NCBI RefSeq assembly: GCF_000308755.1
Contig: NZ_BAGF01000051.1
Location: 1-59,653, forward strand
Length of the DNA stretch: 59,653 nucleotides
From: Nocardia pneumoniae NBRC 100136
GTDB lineage: Bacteria > Actinomycetota > Actinomycetes > Mycobacteriales > Mycobacteriaceae
Direction: 5' to 3'
Shown here: piece by piece, positions 1 to 8,355 of the stretch
Position numbering within the stretch: the first letter of the stretch is position 1
How the letters are laid out: every line of letters starts with the position of its first letter
Made by a program: the position numbers and the translations under genes
The notes under the pieces: generated by a model
What the model saw: only the letters and a program-made list of their open reading frames with translations
Databases searched by the model: none
Told to the model about the DNA's origin: nothing

Positions 1-1128
1 GGCCTTGGTACCCATGGCGCCCAGGCCCGCCACCGCGAGCAGGGTGCCGCCGGTCGCGGTGAGACCGGAACCACCGCTGCCGACGATCGCGACGGCCGGG
101 GTGACCAGCCGCATGAGCGCGGGCAGCACGAACGCCACGCTGCACAGCAGCACGATCGCGACCAGCATGCGCTGGGCCTGCTCGCCGTCGGGCAGGCCAC
201 CGGTGGGGGTGAGCGAGTCGACGTGGCCCGCGGTGGTGAAGGCGATCATGTAGACGATCGCCGCCACCGGTTTCCACAGCATGAAGGCGATGATCCAGCC
301 GATCAGCTTCTGATACGACTGCTTGCCCACGTTCATGCCGGAAGCCGCCGCCGCCAGCGGCAGCACCCCGGCCGCGATCACCAGCAGCCCTTGGCGGACG
401 ATGGCGAGCACGATCTGCGCCAGCGCGCCGAGCAGGCCGACGATCGCGATGATCAGCACCAGTCCGGGCGAGAAGGCTTGCAGCTTGCTGGTTTTCACCA
501 TCAGCTCGGCGAGGTCCTTGGCGTTGCCGTTGGTCGAGTCGCTGATGATCCACTCCGCGAACCGATCCGAGGCCTGCGTGCCCGCCACGATCACCGCGCC
601 CAGCATCCAGGAGCTGAACACCACGCGGGTGAACATCCGGAACGACTCGGCCGCCTCGTTCATGACGGCTCCGCGTCTCGCTTCGGCCAGTCGCGCGCCG
701 GAGATGATCACCGACGCGATCAGCAGCAGGATCTGCGCCTGATAGGTGTAGTCGTTGATCTTCGTGAACAGCGAGCCCGAATCGCTGACCGCCTCGTTGG
801 GCACCTTCATCCAGAAGGTCAACGCCAGGATGATGGCCTCGCCGAGACCGTTCATCAGCGAGTCGACCACCTTGCCGAACGTCGAGTCCCAGGCCTTGTC
901 CTTGACCGCCGTGGCCGCCTGACCCGGATGCGAGGCGGCGTTGCCCGCCTTGCACGCGGCGGAGGCGGCGTCACCGAGGGAGATGCCGGGCAGGCCGACA
1001 TTGTCGAGTGTGTCGTGGATTTCGTTGCACGTCTCGTCGAAACCGTAGGTCTGTCCGTAGGCCACGGTCGGCGTCGCGATCATCACCGTGAAGATGACCG
1101 CGAATATCGTGACTATCCGCCTCACCAT
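1..1128 (-). CDS. TrbL/VirB6-like polytopic membrane protein (3' end beyond window)
   Basis: This is a long minus-strand frame that begins at ATG 1128 and runs off the left edge with no stop. It starts with a signal-like hydrophobic stretch. After about 70 polar residues with two cysteines come at least five further hydrophobic segments, including one long Ile/Leu/Ala-rich double span and a Gly-rich stretch near the visible end. This layout is that of TrbL/VirB6 inner-membrane proteins of type IV secretion systems; the assignment rests on topology and context, not on a unique motif. The start overlaps the upstream stop by 7 nt (ATGGTGA), so translation is probably coupled. It is the most downstream visible gene of the 6610-to-1 module. 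It could be another channel-type membrane protein. Confidence 0.65.
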   Translation of the reverse strand, partial: MVRRIVTIFAVIFTVMIATPTVAYGQTYGFDETCNEIHDTLDNVGLPGISLGDAASAACKAGNAASHPGQAATAVKDKAWDSTFGKVVDSLMNGLGEAIILALTFWMKVPNEAVSDSGSLFTKINDYTYQAQILLLIASVIISGARLAEARRGAVMNEAAESFRMFTRVVFSSWMLGAVIVAGTQASDRFAEWIISDSTNGNAKDLAELMVKTSKLQAFSPGLVLIIAIVGLLGALAQIVLAIVRQGLLVIAAGVLPLAAAASGMNVGKQSYQKLIGWIIAFMLWKPVAAIVYMIAFTTAGHVDSLTPTGGLPDGEQAQRMLVAIVLLCSVAFVLPALMRLVTPAVAIVGSGGSGLTATGGTLLAVAGLGAMGTKA

Positions 1129-1979
1129 TGTGTCCACCCCTCGATGCTCCGCAGGGACTCGATCTGCACTCGCTCCTCGCCGGTCACCGCGGTGAGCTTC
1201 CAATCTCCGTCTCGCCACCTGACCGCCAGGCGCATGCCCACCCATGTTGGTTGGCCATCAACTGTTTCTCGAGCCTTTCTCGCAAACTGCACTTTCGCGA
1301 AATCATCTGCATAGCTTTCGATCCGGAACGCGTCCGAAGCGAACAACAGGGGGCGGAGCTTGTCGGGCAGACGATCGGACACCTTGCCCTCGGCGACCAG
1401 CCGGTCGTACTCGGCCAGATATCCCGGCGTCACGTCGACCAGACGGACCAGCAAGTCACGGTTTTTGGGATTGGCGTTGGTCCGCCAGTAGATCTGCTCG
1501 GCGGCCAGCGCGGCGCCCTGCGGTGTATGCGCGAATCCCACCGCGGCGGAACCCTCGATCCTGGACGGCCCGTCGGATGTCGAGAAGCGCACGACGGGAC
1601 CGCCGAATATCCGCTGCCACACCCCTTCGCCGCTCGACGGCGCCGGCGCGGCGGCGGTCCATCCCGGCGTGCCGGGTTGCTGCCGCTGGCTCGGATTCTC
1701 TTGCAGGGCAACGCCTGCGGCGGCGACCGGGACATCGACGCGGCGGCCGAACATGTCGCTCTCCGGGTTGCCGAATACCGCGGCGGTGCCGCCGGGGACG
1801 GCGGACGCCAGAGCCGCAGCGCTCGCCGACGTCGTGTCGGGCGTCGAGGCGTGGTCGTCACCGGATGCGTTGTCCCCCACCGTGACCACCGTGACTACGG
1901 CGGCGATCGCAACGCTGAACACCGCGCCCGCACCCAGCAACGCCAGTGGCGGACGACCGGAACCTCGCGTGGTCACCAT
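1122..1979 (-). CDS. Membrane-anchored extracytoplasmic protein, VirB8-like paralog 1
   Basis: The predicted product has 285 aa from ATG 1979, which overlaps the previous stop as ATGGTGA. One N-terminal membrane helix (about residues 12-36) is followed by a Ser/Thr/Ala-rich linker and an extracytoplasmic domain. That domain carries the motif TSDGPSRIEG..AVGFAHTP.GA and ends in an alpha/beta region closing with GWTQW. The domain is clearly paralogous to the next two genes. A single helix plus a compact outer domain suggests a VirB8/TcpC-type (NTF2-like) assembly protein. That functional reading is an inference from architecture and from the neighbouring TrbL-like and two-helix proteins. Confidence 0.7.
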   Translation of the reverse strand: MVTTRGSGRPPLALLGAGAVFSVAIAAVVTVVTVGDNASGDDHASTPDTTSASAAALASAVPGGTAAVFGNPESDMFGRRVDVPVAAAGVALQENPSQRQQPGTPGWTAAAPAPSSGEGVWQRIFGGPVVRFSTSDGPSRIEGSAAVGFAHTPQGAALAAEQIYWRTNANPKNRDLLVRLVDVTPGYLAEYDRLVAEGKVSDRLPDKLRPLLFASDAFRIESYADDFAKVQFARKARETVDGQPTWVGMRLAVRWRDGDWKLTAVTGEERVQIESLRSIEGWTQW

Positions 1980-2785
1980 TTGGTCCACCCCGCCAGCGAC
2001 TCGAGATACTCCGTCTGCGCGTTGTTGGACGTCGAAGGCTTCAAGCGCCAGTCACCCGCGTCCCACACCATGACCAGGCGGGTCGCCGCCCACAGCTGTT
2101 TGCCGTCCACCACCGGTCCCCGGGTGGCCAGGCGGACGATGGCGAGGTCGTCGGCGTAGTCGTCGACTTTGAACGCGTCGGAGGCGACGAAGTAGCGGGT
2201 GACCTTCTCCGGCTGCTGCTCGGGCAGGCGGTCGTCGGCCAGCGCCTTGTCGTAGGCGGCGATCTGCTGCGCCGAGACCCGGACCTGGCGCACATACAGG
2301 TCACGGTGGGCGGGCCGAGCGTTGAGCCGGTAGGTGATCTGCGCCGCCGCCAGCACCGCGCCCTGCGGGGTGTGCGAGTACCCGACGGCCAAGTCGTCCT
2401 CGATGCGGGTGGGCCCGTCGGAGGTGGAGAAGGGCACCGAGGCGCCGTACACCCGCTGCCAGCCATGTGGCTCGGTGGTGCCTTCCGGCGCCGCCGTCAG
2501 CCAGTCGGGGTCGCTCGGCTTGCGCTGCCGCGACGGGTCCTGCGGAAGGGGTTGTCCGGCAGCGTTGTTCGGAACGTCGACGCGCCTGCCGAGGATGTCC
2601 ACTTCCGGGCTGGCGAACCCGGTGCCGCCGGAGCCCTCCGTGACCGCGGGAGCGCCGTCCACGCCTTGGTCGTCGCGGCCGACGAAGACGAAGATGCCGA
2701 CGACCACGATGAGCGCCAGCACGGCGGCGGACGCGACGACACCGAAGGAGACCCGATCGCGCGCGTACGACTCTCTGTCGCTCAC
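1973..2785 (-). CDS. Membrane-anchored extracytoplasmic protein, VirB8-like paralog 2
   Basis: The predicted product has 270 aa from GTG 2785, overlapping the upstream stop by 4 nt (GTGA). A membrane helix lies at about residues 14-36. The outer domain contains TSDGPTRIEDDLAVGYSHTP followed by an Ala-rich helix, and it ends GWTKW. It shares these blocks with paralog 1 and more weakly with the lipoprotein upstream. The tight overlaps on both sides make this one transcription unit. The likely role is a periplasmic-side scaffold of the putative secretion complex. Its exact biochemical role is unknown. Confidence 0.7.
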   Translation of the reverse strand: MSDRESYARDRVSFGVVASAAVLALIVVVGIFVFVGRDDQGVDGAPAVTEGSGGTGFASPEVDILGRRVDVPNNAAGQPLPQDPSRQRKPSDPDWLTAAPEGTTEPHGWQRVYGASVPFSTSDGPTRIEDDLAVGYSHTPQGAVLAAAQITYRLNARPAHRDLYVRQVRVSAQQIAAYDKALADDRLPEQQPEKVTRYFVASDAFKVDDYADDLAIVRLATRGPVVDGKQLWAATRLVMVWDAGDWRLKPSTSNNAQTEYLESLAGWTKW

Positions 2786-3438
2786 GACTTGGCCTCCAAT
2801 TTCACGATGTCAGTGGGTAATGCGTCGATCGAGTCGATGGGTCGTACGGTAGAGCCGGGATCGGGCAGTCGTAATCTCCAGTCCTCACCGAACCATTCGA
2901 CGGCGGTGTGGTGCACCGCCGTGGACCGGTCGGAGTACTCGGTGTACACGTCGACGGTGGAGCTCGCTTCGGTGTATCCGGTGATCTTGTAGCCGAGCAG
3001 CCTTGGCGCGAACTCGGTGCTCGCCGGGCCGGTGATCGACAGCTGCACCCGATTGATCGCCCACTCGTCCTTGGCCGGGCCCGGAACCACTTCCCGCGCG
3101 GCCACTTTCGCCCACTGGGTGTCGGCGGCCACCGCCAGCCGCACGGAATGGGTGACCGCGGCGACGCCCGCGCCACGCGGCGAATGCTCGAAACCCGTTG
3201 CCGCGCCGTCGGCGATCGACGTCGGCCCCTGGTCGGTGACGGGCAGCGGCACGCCTTGGAACGGCTGCCAGCGCACGTTGGTCGGGGCCGCAGCCAGATC
3301 CGGGCCCGCCGCATCGTCGCCGCCGCCGCAGCCGATCGCCGCCGCCAGCAGCGCGGCACCGACGAATCCCGCCGCGGGCAGGCGCAACTCACACCGCCAT
3401 CCCGCGCCGTCCGTCGGCCGCATCACCGTGGAAGTCAT
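2782..3438 (-). CDS. Putative lipoprotein, VirB8-like paralog 3
   Basis: The predicted product has 218 aa from ATG 3438. An N-terminal hydrophobic segment ends in AAAIGC followed by GGGDD, a plausible though not ideal lipobox, so this copy is probably lipid-anchored rather than helix-anchored. The outer domain keeps the family motif in the form DQGPTSIADGAATGFEHSPRGA, then diverges, with a C-terminal VEWFGEDWRL strand pair. It lies 28 nt downstream of a two-helix membrane protein gene and overlaps the next gene by 4 nt. Part of the putative secretion module. Confidence 0.65.
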   Translation of the reverse strand: MTSTVMRPTDGAGWRCELRLPAAGFVGAALLAAAIGCGGGDDAAGPDLAAAPTNVRWQPFQGVPLPVTDQGPTSIADGAATGFEHSPRGAGVAAVTHSVRLAVAADTQWAKVAAREVVPGPAKDEWAINRVQLSITGPASTEFAPRLLGYKITGYTEASSTVDVYTEYSDRSTAVHHTAVEWFGEDWRLRLPDPGSTVRPIDSIDALPTDIVKLEAKS

Positions 3439-3466
3439 TCCCGCGTCGTCCCCATCCCGCGCCGGC

Positions 3467-3742
3467 TCACGCGGGCAGGAACGCCAGGGCGATCCCCGAC
3501 GCCGTGCTCGCGACCACAGCACCCAGCAGGCTCATCAGCACACCGTGCGAGGCGTCGTTCATGGCCAGATCGCTGCGGAAGGTCAGCCACAGCTTCCCCG
3601 CCGACACGATCATCCAGGCCAGGCACACCAGCAGCACGAACCACAACAGCCAGTTCAACAGCTGCATCAGCGGTGCGAGGACTTCGGCGGGCATCCGTTT
3701 GTAGGCCAGCACGTCGGCGGCCGGTATGCGCACGGTATTCAT
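3467..3742 (-). CDS. Small two-helix membrane protein, VirB2/TrbC-like size
   Basis: The predicted product has 91 aa. ATG 3742 is preferred over the adjacent GTG 3745 because GAGAGG sits 6 nt upstream. There are two hydrophobic segments, at about residues 27-48 and 68-90, joined by a short polar loop. The protein resembles the next gene in length and topology. Pairs of roughly 90-aa two-helix proteins next to TrbL/VirB8-like genes suggest pilin-like VirB2/TrbC subunits. No pilin processing motif can be identified, so the role is inferred from size, topology and position. Confidence 0.6.
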   Translation of the reverse strand: MNTVRIPAADVLAYKRMPAEVLAPLMQLLNWLLWFVLLVCLAWMIVSAGKLWLTFRSDLAMNDASHGVLMSLLGAVVASTASGIALAFLPA

Positions 3743-3752
3743 CACGGACCTC

Positions 3753-4049
3753 TCAGGTGCCGATCACGGCGTTCATGATGGTGCCAGCGCTGGTGGCGAC
3801 CACGCCGCCGATCATCGCTCCGGCCACCATCTTCGGCGACTCGAGACCGCCGCCGGTCCACTTCTCCCACGCGAACTTCCCGCCCGCGTAGGTGATGCCG
3901 CAGATGCCCGACAGCAGCACGAACCAGGTGAGATACCGCACCAGCTGCAGGATCTTCTCCGAGCCGGGAGGCGCCTCGGGCGTCGGATTACCGACTTGCG
4001 CGAGGACGGTGCCGTACGTGTCCTGCACGGCGAGGAGGATCATGCTCAT
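3753..4049 (-). CDS. Small two-helix membrane protein, second VirB2/TrbC-like copy
   Basis: The predicted product has 98 aa from ATG 4049, with AAAGG 6 nt upstream. A short outer N-terminus is followed by two membrane segments (about residues 38-60 and 76-96) separated by a Lys/Trp/Gly-rich loop. It is similar in layout to the gene 10 nt downstream, for example a GK.W-type sequence after the first helix, suggesting an old duplication. Probably a membrane subunit of the putative type-IV-like apparatus. Confidence 0.6.
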   Translation of the reverse strand: MSMILLAVQDTYGTVLAQVGNPTPEAPPGSEKILQLVRYLTWFVLLSGICGITYAGGKFAWEKWTGGGLESPKMVAGAMIGGVVATSAGTIMNAVIGT

Positions 4050-4100
4050 CGGGTGCCTTTCTCGAATAGTGGTGTGTTGTCGCCGATTCGATGCGTACGT

Positions 4101-4769
4101 TCACTGATCGGGCGGCTTCCTGAGATCCGGACCCGAGCGATCGAAGGTGGCCTCCTCCAGTGCCGCCCGGGCGGCCGCGACGATGTCGGCGCCGAGCTCC
4201 CGGACATCGAGCGGGACTTCCTCCAGCAGATCGAGCTTGCGCTTCTTCGGTGGCAGCGGATCACCGGGCGACCACACCGGCAGCTGCTCCGGTTCGACCA
4301 GCGTCCATTCCTCGTACCACGGCACCTGCCACAGCTGTCCGGCCAGTGAACCGACCACATCGCGGTAGCGCCGGATCTCGGGAGCCATCCGGCCCGGGCG
4401 CGCGGCGACCGTGATCAGGCCGAGCACCTCGGAAGGGCCCGCGAAACCCGAAAGATGTTGGCGCAGAAGGTCGTGCGCGCGGGACAGACCACCGATGGTC
4501 TCCCTCGCGACGAGGACGACGAACGGACTCTCGCGGTCGAAGACGCCGGGCCAGCGGCGGCCCGAATCCGCCGCGGGCGCAAGCACATGCGCGAGGGTAC
4601 TGGCTCCGGCTCCGCCGTGCACACCCAGCAGCCAGACCAGCGGCGCGCGGCCGATACCGGGCACCGGGCGGTCCCAGATGGCGGCACGACGCGCCTCCGG
4701 CGGTGCGATCACACCGGCGCGTGCGGGATCGGGGTCGGGCTGACGCGGAAAAATCATGGCGGCGGTCAT
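4101..4769 (-). CDS. Deviant-Walker P-loop ATPase-like protein
   Basis: The predicted product has 222 aa from ATG 4769, overlapping the upstream stop as ATGA. A P-loop of the MinD/ParA style, GVHGGAGASTL, lies at about residues 49-59, followed by a domain without an obvious Walker B acid. The C-terminus is basic then acidic (PPKKRKLDLLEE...). It looks like a divergent partner of the MinD-like protein encoded just upstream. Cytoplasmic, and perhaps the energising or positioning component of the module. The exact role is unknown. Confidence 0.6.
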   Translation of the reverse strand: MTAAMIFPRQPDPDPARAGVIAPPEARRAAIWDRPVPGIGRAPLVWLLGVHGGAGASTLAHVLAPAADSGRRWPGVFDRESPFVVLVARETIGGLSRAHDLLRQHLSGFAGPSEVLGLITVAARPGRMAPEIRRYRDVVGSLAGQLWQVPWYEEWTLVEPEQLPVWSPGDPLPPKKRKLDLLEEVPLDVRELGADIVAAARAALEEATFDRSGPDLRKPPDQ

Positions 4770-5644
4770 GATGCCACCCCGGCGAGCAGGCGCCCATATG
4801 CCCGGCGCGTCTCGGCGGCCAGCGAGGCGTGCCGCACGAGTTCACCACGGGCCAGGTGCGGATCGTACGGAATCTCCCTGATACCGCGGACCCACCCGGA
4901 GAGGTGCTCGCGCAAATGATCCGCTACTCGCGAGTCCCCGTCCGGATACTGGTGCGACACGACGATGGTCGTGTCACCGACGACGCCGCCGCCATGCCCC
5001 TCGCCGGTGTCGCCGAACTGGTCGTCGAGCCATTCCAGCGCGACCCGCAACCGGTTGGCCGCGTCGTTGCGCGCCGGAATCGTCAGGACCAGAGCCACAT
5101 CCGCGTCGTCGAGCAAAGGCAGCAGTTGCCTGGCGGCAATCGGATGTCCCCCGTCGTAGACCGCGGTGTATCCCGCGTCGCGCACCGCCCGGGCGACCGT
5201 GAGATAAGTCGCACGCCTGCGCAGCGGCGCGGCATCGCGCCAGAGCAGTCCGATGCCCGATGTGGCGCGCGACAGGCATTCCTTCAACGGCGCGGGCTCG
5301 TCGTCACCGCGACCGTACAACCAGGACTGCAGGCTGATCGGGTGCAGATGTTCGTCCGCGCCGCGCAGGGCGAGATCGCTGCCCGCCGAGGTCGCGTCCA
5401 CCGCGACCGTCGGCGTGCCGCCGGTGCCGAGCTCACCCGCCAGACCCAATGCCGTCGTGGTGGTACCCGCGCCACCGCACCCGCCGACCACCAGAATCGA
5501 CCGCGGCGCGGGATGATCCCCGCCGGATCCCTCATCCCTGCCGCGCCGCAACCGCACCACCGGAGCCTTGGAGCGCACCGGCCGACCCGACGGTTCGCCA
5601 TCCCCGGGCGCCTCGTCGAGCCAGCGGCTCCAGTCCTCTCCCAT
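4766..5644 (-). CDS. MinD/ParA-like ATPase
   Basis: The predicted product has 292 aa from ATG 5644, with AAGGAG about 10 nt upstream. A charged, probably disordered N-terminus of about 45 residues precedes GGCGGAGTTTTALGLA, a ParA/MinD deviant Walker A. Further on are a DATSAGSDLALR segment (switch I-like) and LVLTIPARND, typical of the MinD fold. Such ATPases accompany type IV and type VII secretion loci in actinobacteria, where they position or energise the complex. The two adjacent P-loop genes overlap by 4 nt and are probably translated together. Confidence 0.75.
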   Translation of the reverse strand: MGEDWSRWLDEAPGDGEPSGRPVRSKAPVVRLRRGRDEGSGGDHPAPRSILVVGGCGGAGTTTTALGLAGELGTGGTPTVAVDATSAGSDLALRGADEHLHPISLQSWLYGRGDDEPAPLKECLSRATSGIGLLWRDAAPLRRRATYLTVARAVRDAGYTAVYDGGHPIAARQLLPLLDDADVALVLTIPARNDAANRLRVALEWLDDQFGDTGEGHGGGVVGDTTIVVSHQYPDGDSRVADHLREHLSGWVRGIREIPYDPHLARGELVRHASLAAETRRAYGRLLAGVAS

Positions 5645-5659
5645 CGCCTCTGCTCTCCT

Positions 5660-6610
5660 TTATCCGGCCGCGATACCCGTGATGAGGGTGCGGCCGTCGA
5701 TCACCGCGGTGGTGACCATCTGCCTGTTGTACGTGGCGGGTACACCGCCGGGCCGGTATTCGGTGACCTCCACCGAGTACCGGTTGTCACCGATCGTCAC
5801 GATCCGCACGCAATGCGTGGTGCCCGCCGGGACGGTATCGATGCCCCGTTGGATCACCCATGCGGGCTGGACGGCGGCGTCCGGCGCGACCGCCGTCCTG
5901 GCGCGCTCCCCGGAGCGCTCGACGTAGTACGCGTATTGGAACAACAGCACCGCGTCCGGTCCGGAGGTCGTCCCGCCCGCCTCCGCGCTGCGCACGATCG
6001 CTTCGCTGCGTTCGGTCGGGCACGCGCCCGCGCCGGCCGCCTGCGCACTGCCGACGGTGAGCTGCACCGACCCGGACCCGCGCGGGTCTCGTGGCGCCCC
6101 GGCGCGATCGGCGGCCGTGCGCAGCACGACCAGCACGCACACGGCGGCCACGGCCAGCACCAGCACCGCGGCGATCACGAGGATCAGGATGCGGGCCCTG
6201 CGCATGGCGGGGTGGTCACGGGCGGCTTGGCGCAGGGCACGCGACACGAGTGGGCGCGGTCGGTCGACCTGCTCGGTTTCGTCTCCGGCCCACGGGATAC
6301 GTGCTGGATCGGCTTGCCGCGGCGGGACGTAGTCGTCGTCGGGACCGGGCGCCCGGCCGCTGACCACCCAATCCGACCAGCCGCCGGTGAATTCGCTGCG
6401 CTGCGCGGGCAGGTCGGCCGGGACGTCATCGGGCTTGCGCTGCCACGGTTCGCCCTCGTCGTCGTGGATGTGGTGCCGGGAGCGCGCGGGTTCGTCGTCC
6501 TCCGCGGGGAGGATGGTGTTCGCCTCGCTCCGGCCTTCTGCCTCCGTGGCACCGGCTTCCGGCTCCAATGCGCCGTACCAGCGGGAAAGCTGTTTGTACG
6601 ACTTCAACAT
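5660..6610 (-). CDS. Single-pass membrane protein with long acidic cytoplasmic N-terminus
   Basis: The predicted product has 316 aa from ATG 6610. The first 140 or so residues are highly charged and low in complexity. They are followed by one strong Ile/Val/Leu/Ala membrane helix at about residues 142-165, then an outer domain of about 150 residues with two cysteines (GACPTER, THCVRI). The size and secondary structure of the outer domain would suit an NTF2/SnoaL-like fold, but I do not recognise the family. It is the first gene of the run 6610-to-1 and lies 57 nt after the cutinase-like gene, on the same strand. Possibly an outward-facing scaffold of the same complex. Confidence 0.6.
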   Translation of the reverse strand: MLKSYKQLSRWYGALEPEAGATEAEGRSEANTILPAEDDEPARSRHHIHDDEGEPWQRKPDDVPADLPAQRSEFTGGWSDWVVSGRAPGPDDDYVPPRQADPARIPWAGDETEQVDRPRPLVSRALRQAARDHPAMRRARILILVIAAVLVLAVAAVCVLVVLRTAADRAGAPRDPRGSGSVQLTVGSAQAAGAGACPTERSEAIVRSAEAGGTTSGPDAVLLFQYAYYVERSGERARTAVAPDAAVQPAWVIQRGIDTVPAGTTHCVRIVTIGDNRYSVEVTEYRPGGVPATYNRQMVTTAVIDGRTLITGIAAG

Positions 6611-6667
6611 TCCCCCATTCCCGCAGAGCAGGGCACGCAGTATCGCATCGTCGGACCCTCTCGGCGA

Positions 6668-8296
6668 TCAGTTCGTGGAGAACGGGTAGGTGTTGGGTGT
6701 GCCGGGTCGGTCGGTGGGCGGAATCGATGTCACGCCGCCGGATGAGGCGCCATCGGCTCCTGTCCCGAACGGAAATTGTCCCGTACCGGACGAACTCGGC
6801 GTGGGCGACGCGCCGGAGCTGTCGCCGAAGAATCCGGTCGGCTGCTTGTCCAGCGCCGCTCGCGGCGCGGCATTGCTGCCGAAAGCGTCGGCGAGGTCGC
6901 GGGCAACGGCCGCGAACCACTCGGCGACGAAGTGGGTGGGAGCGGCGCCGTTCGCCGAGACGGTCGCGCTGTTGTAGGCGGTGTGTCGCTGGACGGTGTC
7001 CCAGTAGCGCACCCAGGTGGTGGTGTTCAGCAGCTCGCTGTTGTCGGTGATGTTCTGCACCACCGCGTCGAACGCCTGCGTGACCAACCTGGCACCGGTC
7101 GTCGGCGGAACGAGCTGCGGGATGGCGCCGAGCAGCTTCGCGCCGAGCGACAGCAGCGCGACGGGCGGGTTGGACAGGCCCGCGGTGGCCAGTTCCGAGA
7201 TGGCCGCCGGGTTGATGATCGTCCTGACCACCGTGACCACGGCGTTCAACCCGATCATGCCGATCTTCAGCATGGCCTGCAGCGCGCCGGGCAGATCCAG
7301 CGGGGTGCGCGGATCCGAGGCGTCGGCCAGGCGCTGGGAGATCGACTTCTTCGGCGAGATCGACAGGGTAGCCAGTGAATTGCCCTGTACGTCCTCGTTG
7401 ACCACTTCGGTAGCGGTCTTGATGGAGCTGAACGCCAGCGCCTGCCCGATCGACACCAGCGAAGCGATCGGGTCGCCGCCGCTGAGCTTGGATTGGCCGA
7501 CGAGGTTGGCGACCGCCTTCAGGACGGGGGCGCCCTCCGGGGCGTCGCAGGCGAGATCGCCCGCCGCGCAGAAGCTCGCCACACGACCGGTGAGCGCGCC
7601 GAAGTTGGCGGCTTTGTCCCGTTCCGGTCCGATGCCTCCGCCGCTGGCGGGCGCCAGCGGAAGCGCCGCGAGGGACGCGAGCCGATCGCCCGAGGTTCCC
7701 GGCGCGGCGTCCGGCGTCGCTTTGCCCGGTGCGCCGGGGAACAGTGGCGCGCCCGGGTTGCGGGTCGGGTCGCCGAACAAGGCCACCGCGGCGACCTTCC
7801 CGGCGGGCAGCACGCCCTGGCCGTGGCCGATCTCCTGCGCGAAGACCGAGGCGACATGGGCGCCCTGGGAGTAGCCGACGATCGCGAAACGGGTGTTCGG
7901 GCAGGTGTCGGCGACGGTCGCGGCCATGGCCCGCACACGGGCGAGGCCGCCCGCCACCGACTCCGAGTACGGCGCGGCGCCACCGGCTGTCGCACCGCCG
8001 AAGCCGGATTCGTATGGCACGTAGGCGCGGTCGACCAGACCGGCGTCGGGAGCTTTGGCCAGCATCGGCCGGAAGACCGTCGAGAGCATGCCGGTGTCGG
8101 TGCTGGGCGCCGCGTCCGGCGATGACTCACCGGTGCCTTGAATTCCCAAGGCGTACAAGGCAGGACAGGTGGCGATCGAGACATTCGTGGAGGGGCCCGC
8201 GGGATTCGGCGGCTGCGCCGCGGCGACTCCGGCGGTCGCCACAGTAACGGCGAATGCGACCAGCATCCCCGAGACTCGTGCCGTGTATCCAGTCAT
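6668..8296 (-). CDS. Secreted cutinase-family serine hydrolase with C-terminal extension
   Basis: The predicted product has 542 aa. ATG 8296 is preferred to the upstream TTG 8308 because it gives a clean Sec signal peptide ending near AAAQPP. The cutinase core shows the nucleophile motif GYSQG at about residue 140, a GDPTR motif, and FCAAGDLACD, the usual cysteine pair near the catalytic aspartate. The His normally a few residues later is not apparent. About 250 further residues follow, with a possible HFVAEW near the end and a Ser/Gly/Pro-rich tail. Cutinases in this order hydrolyse lipid esters or polyesters outside the cell. It lies upstream of the secretion-like genes on the same strand and could be its substrate or a wall-remodelling enzyme. 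Confidence 0.75.
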   Translation of the reverse strand: MTGYTARVSGMLVAFAVTVATAGVAAAQPPNPAGPSTNVSIATCPALYALGIQGTGESSPDAAPSTDTGMLSTVFRPMLAKAPDAGLVDRAYVPYESGFGGATAGGAAPYSESVAGGLARVRAMAATVADTCPNTRFAIVGYSQGAHVASVFAQEIGHGQGVLPAGKVAAVALFGDPTRNPGAPLFPGAPGKATPDAAPGTSGDRLASLAALPLAPASGGGIGPERDKAANFGALTGRVASFCAAGDLACDAPEGAPVLKAVANLVGQSKLSGGDPIASLVSIGQALAFSSIKTATEVVNEDVQGNSLATLSISPKKSISQRLADASDPRTPLDLPGALQAMLKIGMIGLNAVVTVVRTIINPAAISELATAGLSNPPVALLSLGAKLLGAIPQLVPPTTGARLVTQAFDAVVQNITDNSELLNTTTWVRYWDTVQRHTAYNSATVSANGAAPTHFVAEWFAAVARDLADAFGSNAAPRAALDKQPTGFFGDSSGASPTPSSSGTGQFPFGTGADGASSGGVTSIPPTDRPGTPNTYPFSTN

Positions 8297-8355
8297 AGCG
8301 ATCCGCAATCAAGTCGTTAGCCGCAACTACCCTCAACGCCATGAAACGCCATAGA

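Noticed and set aside
223..1314. Long plus-strand open frame rich in Arg, Gly, His and Asp
   Set aside because: It mirrors the TrbL-like gene on the minus strand; the minus frame gives sensible membrane segments and a coupled start, while the plus frame has no recognisable domain.
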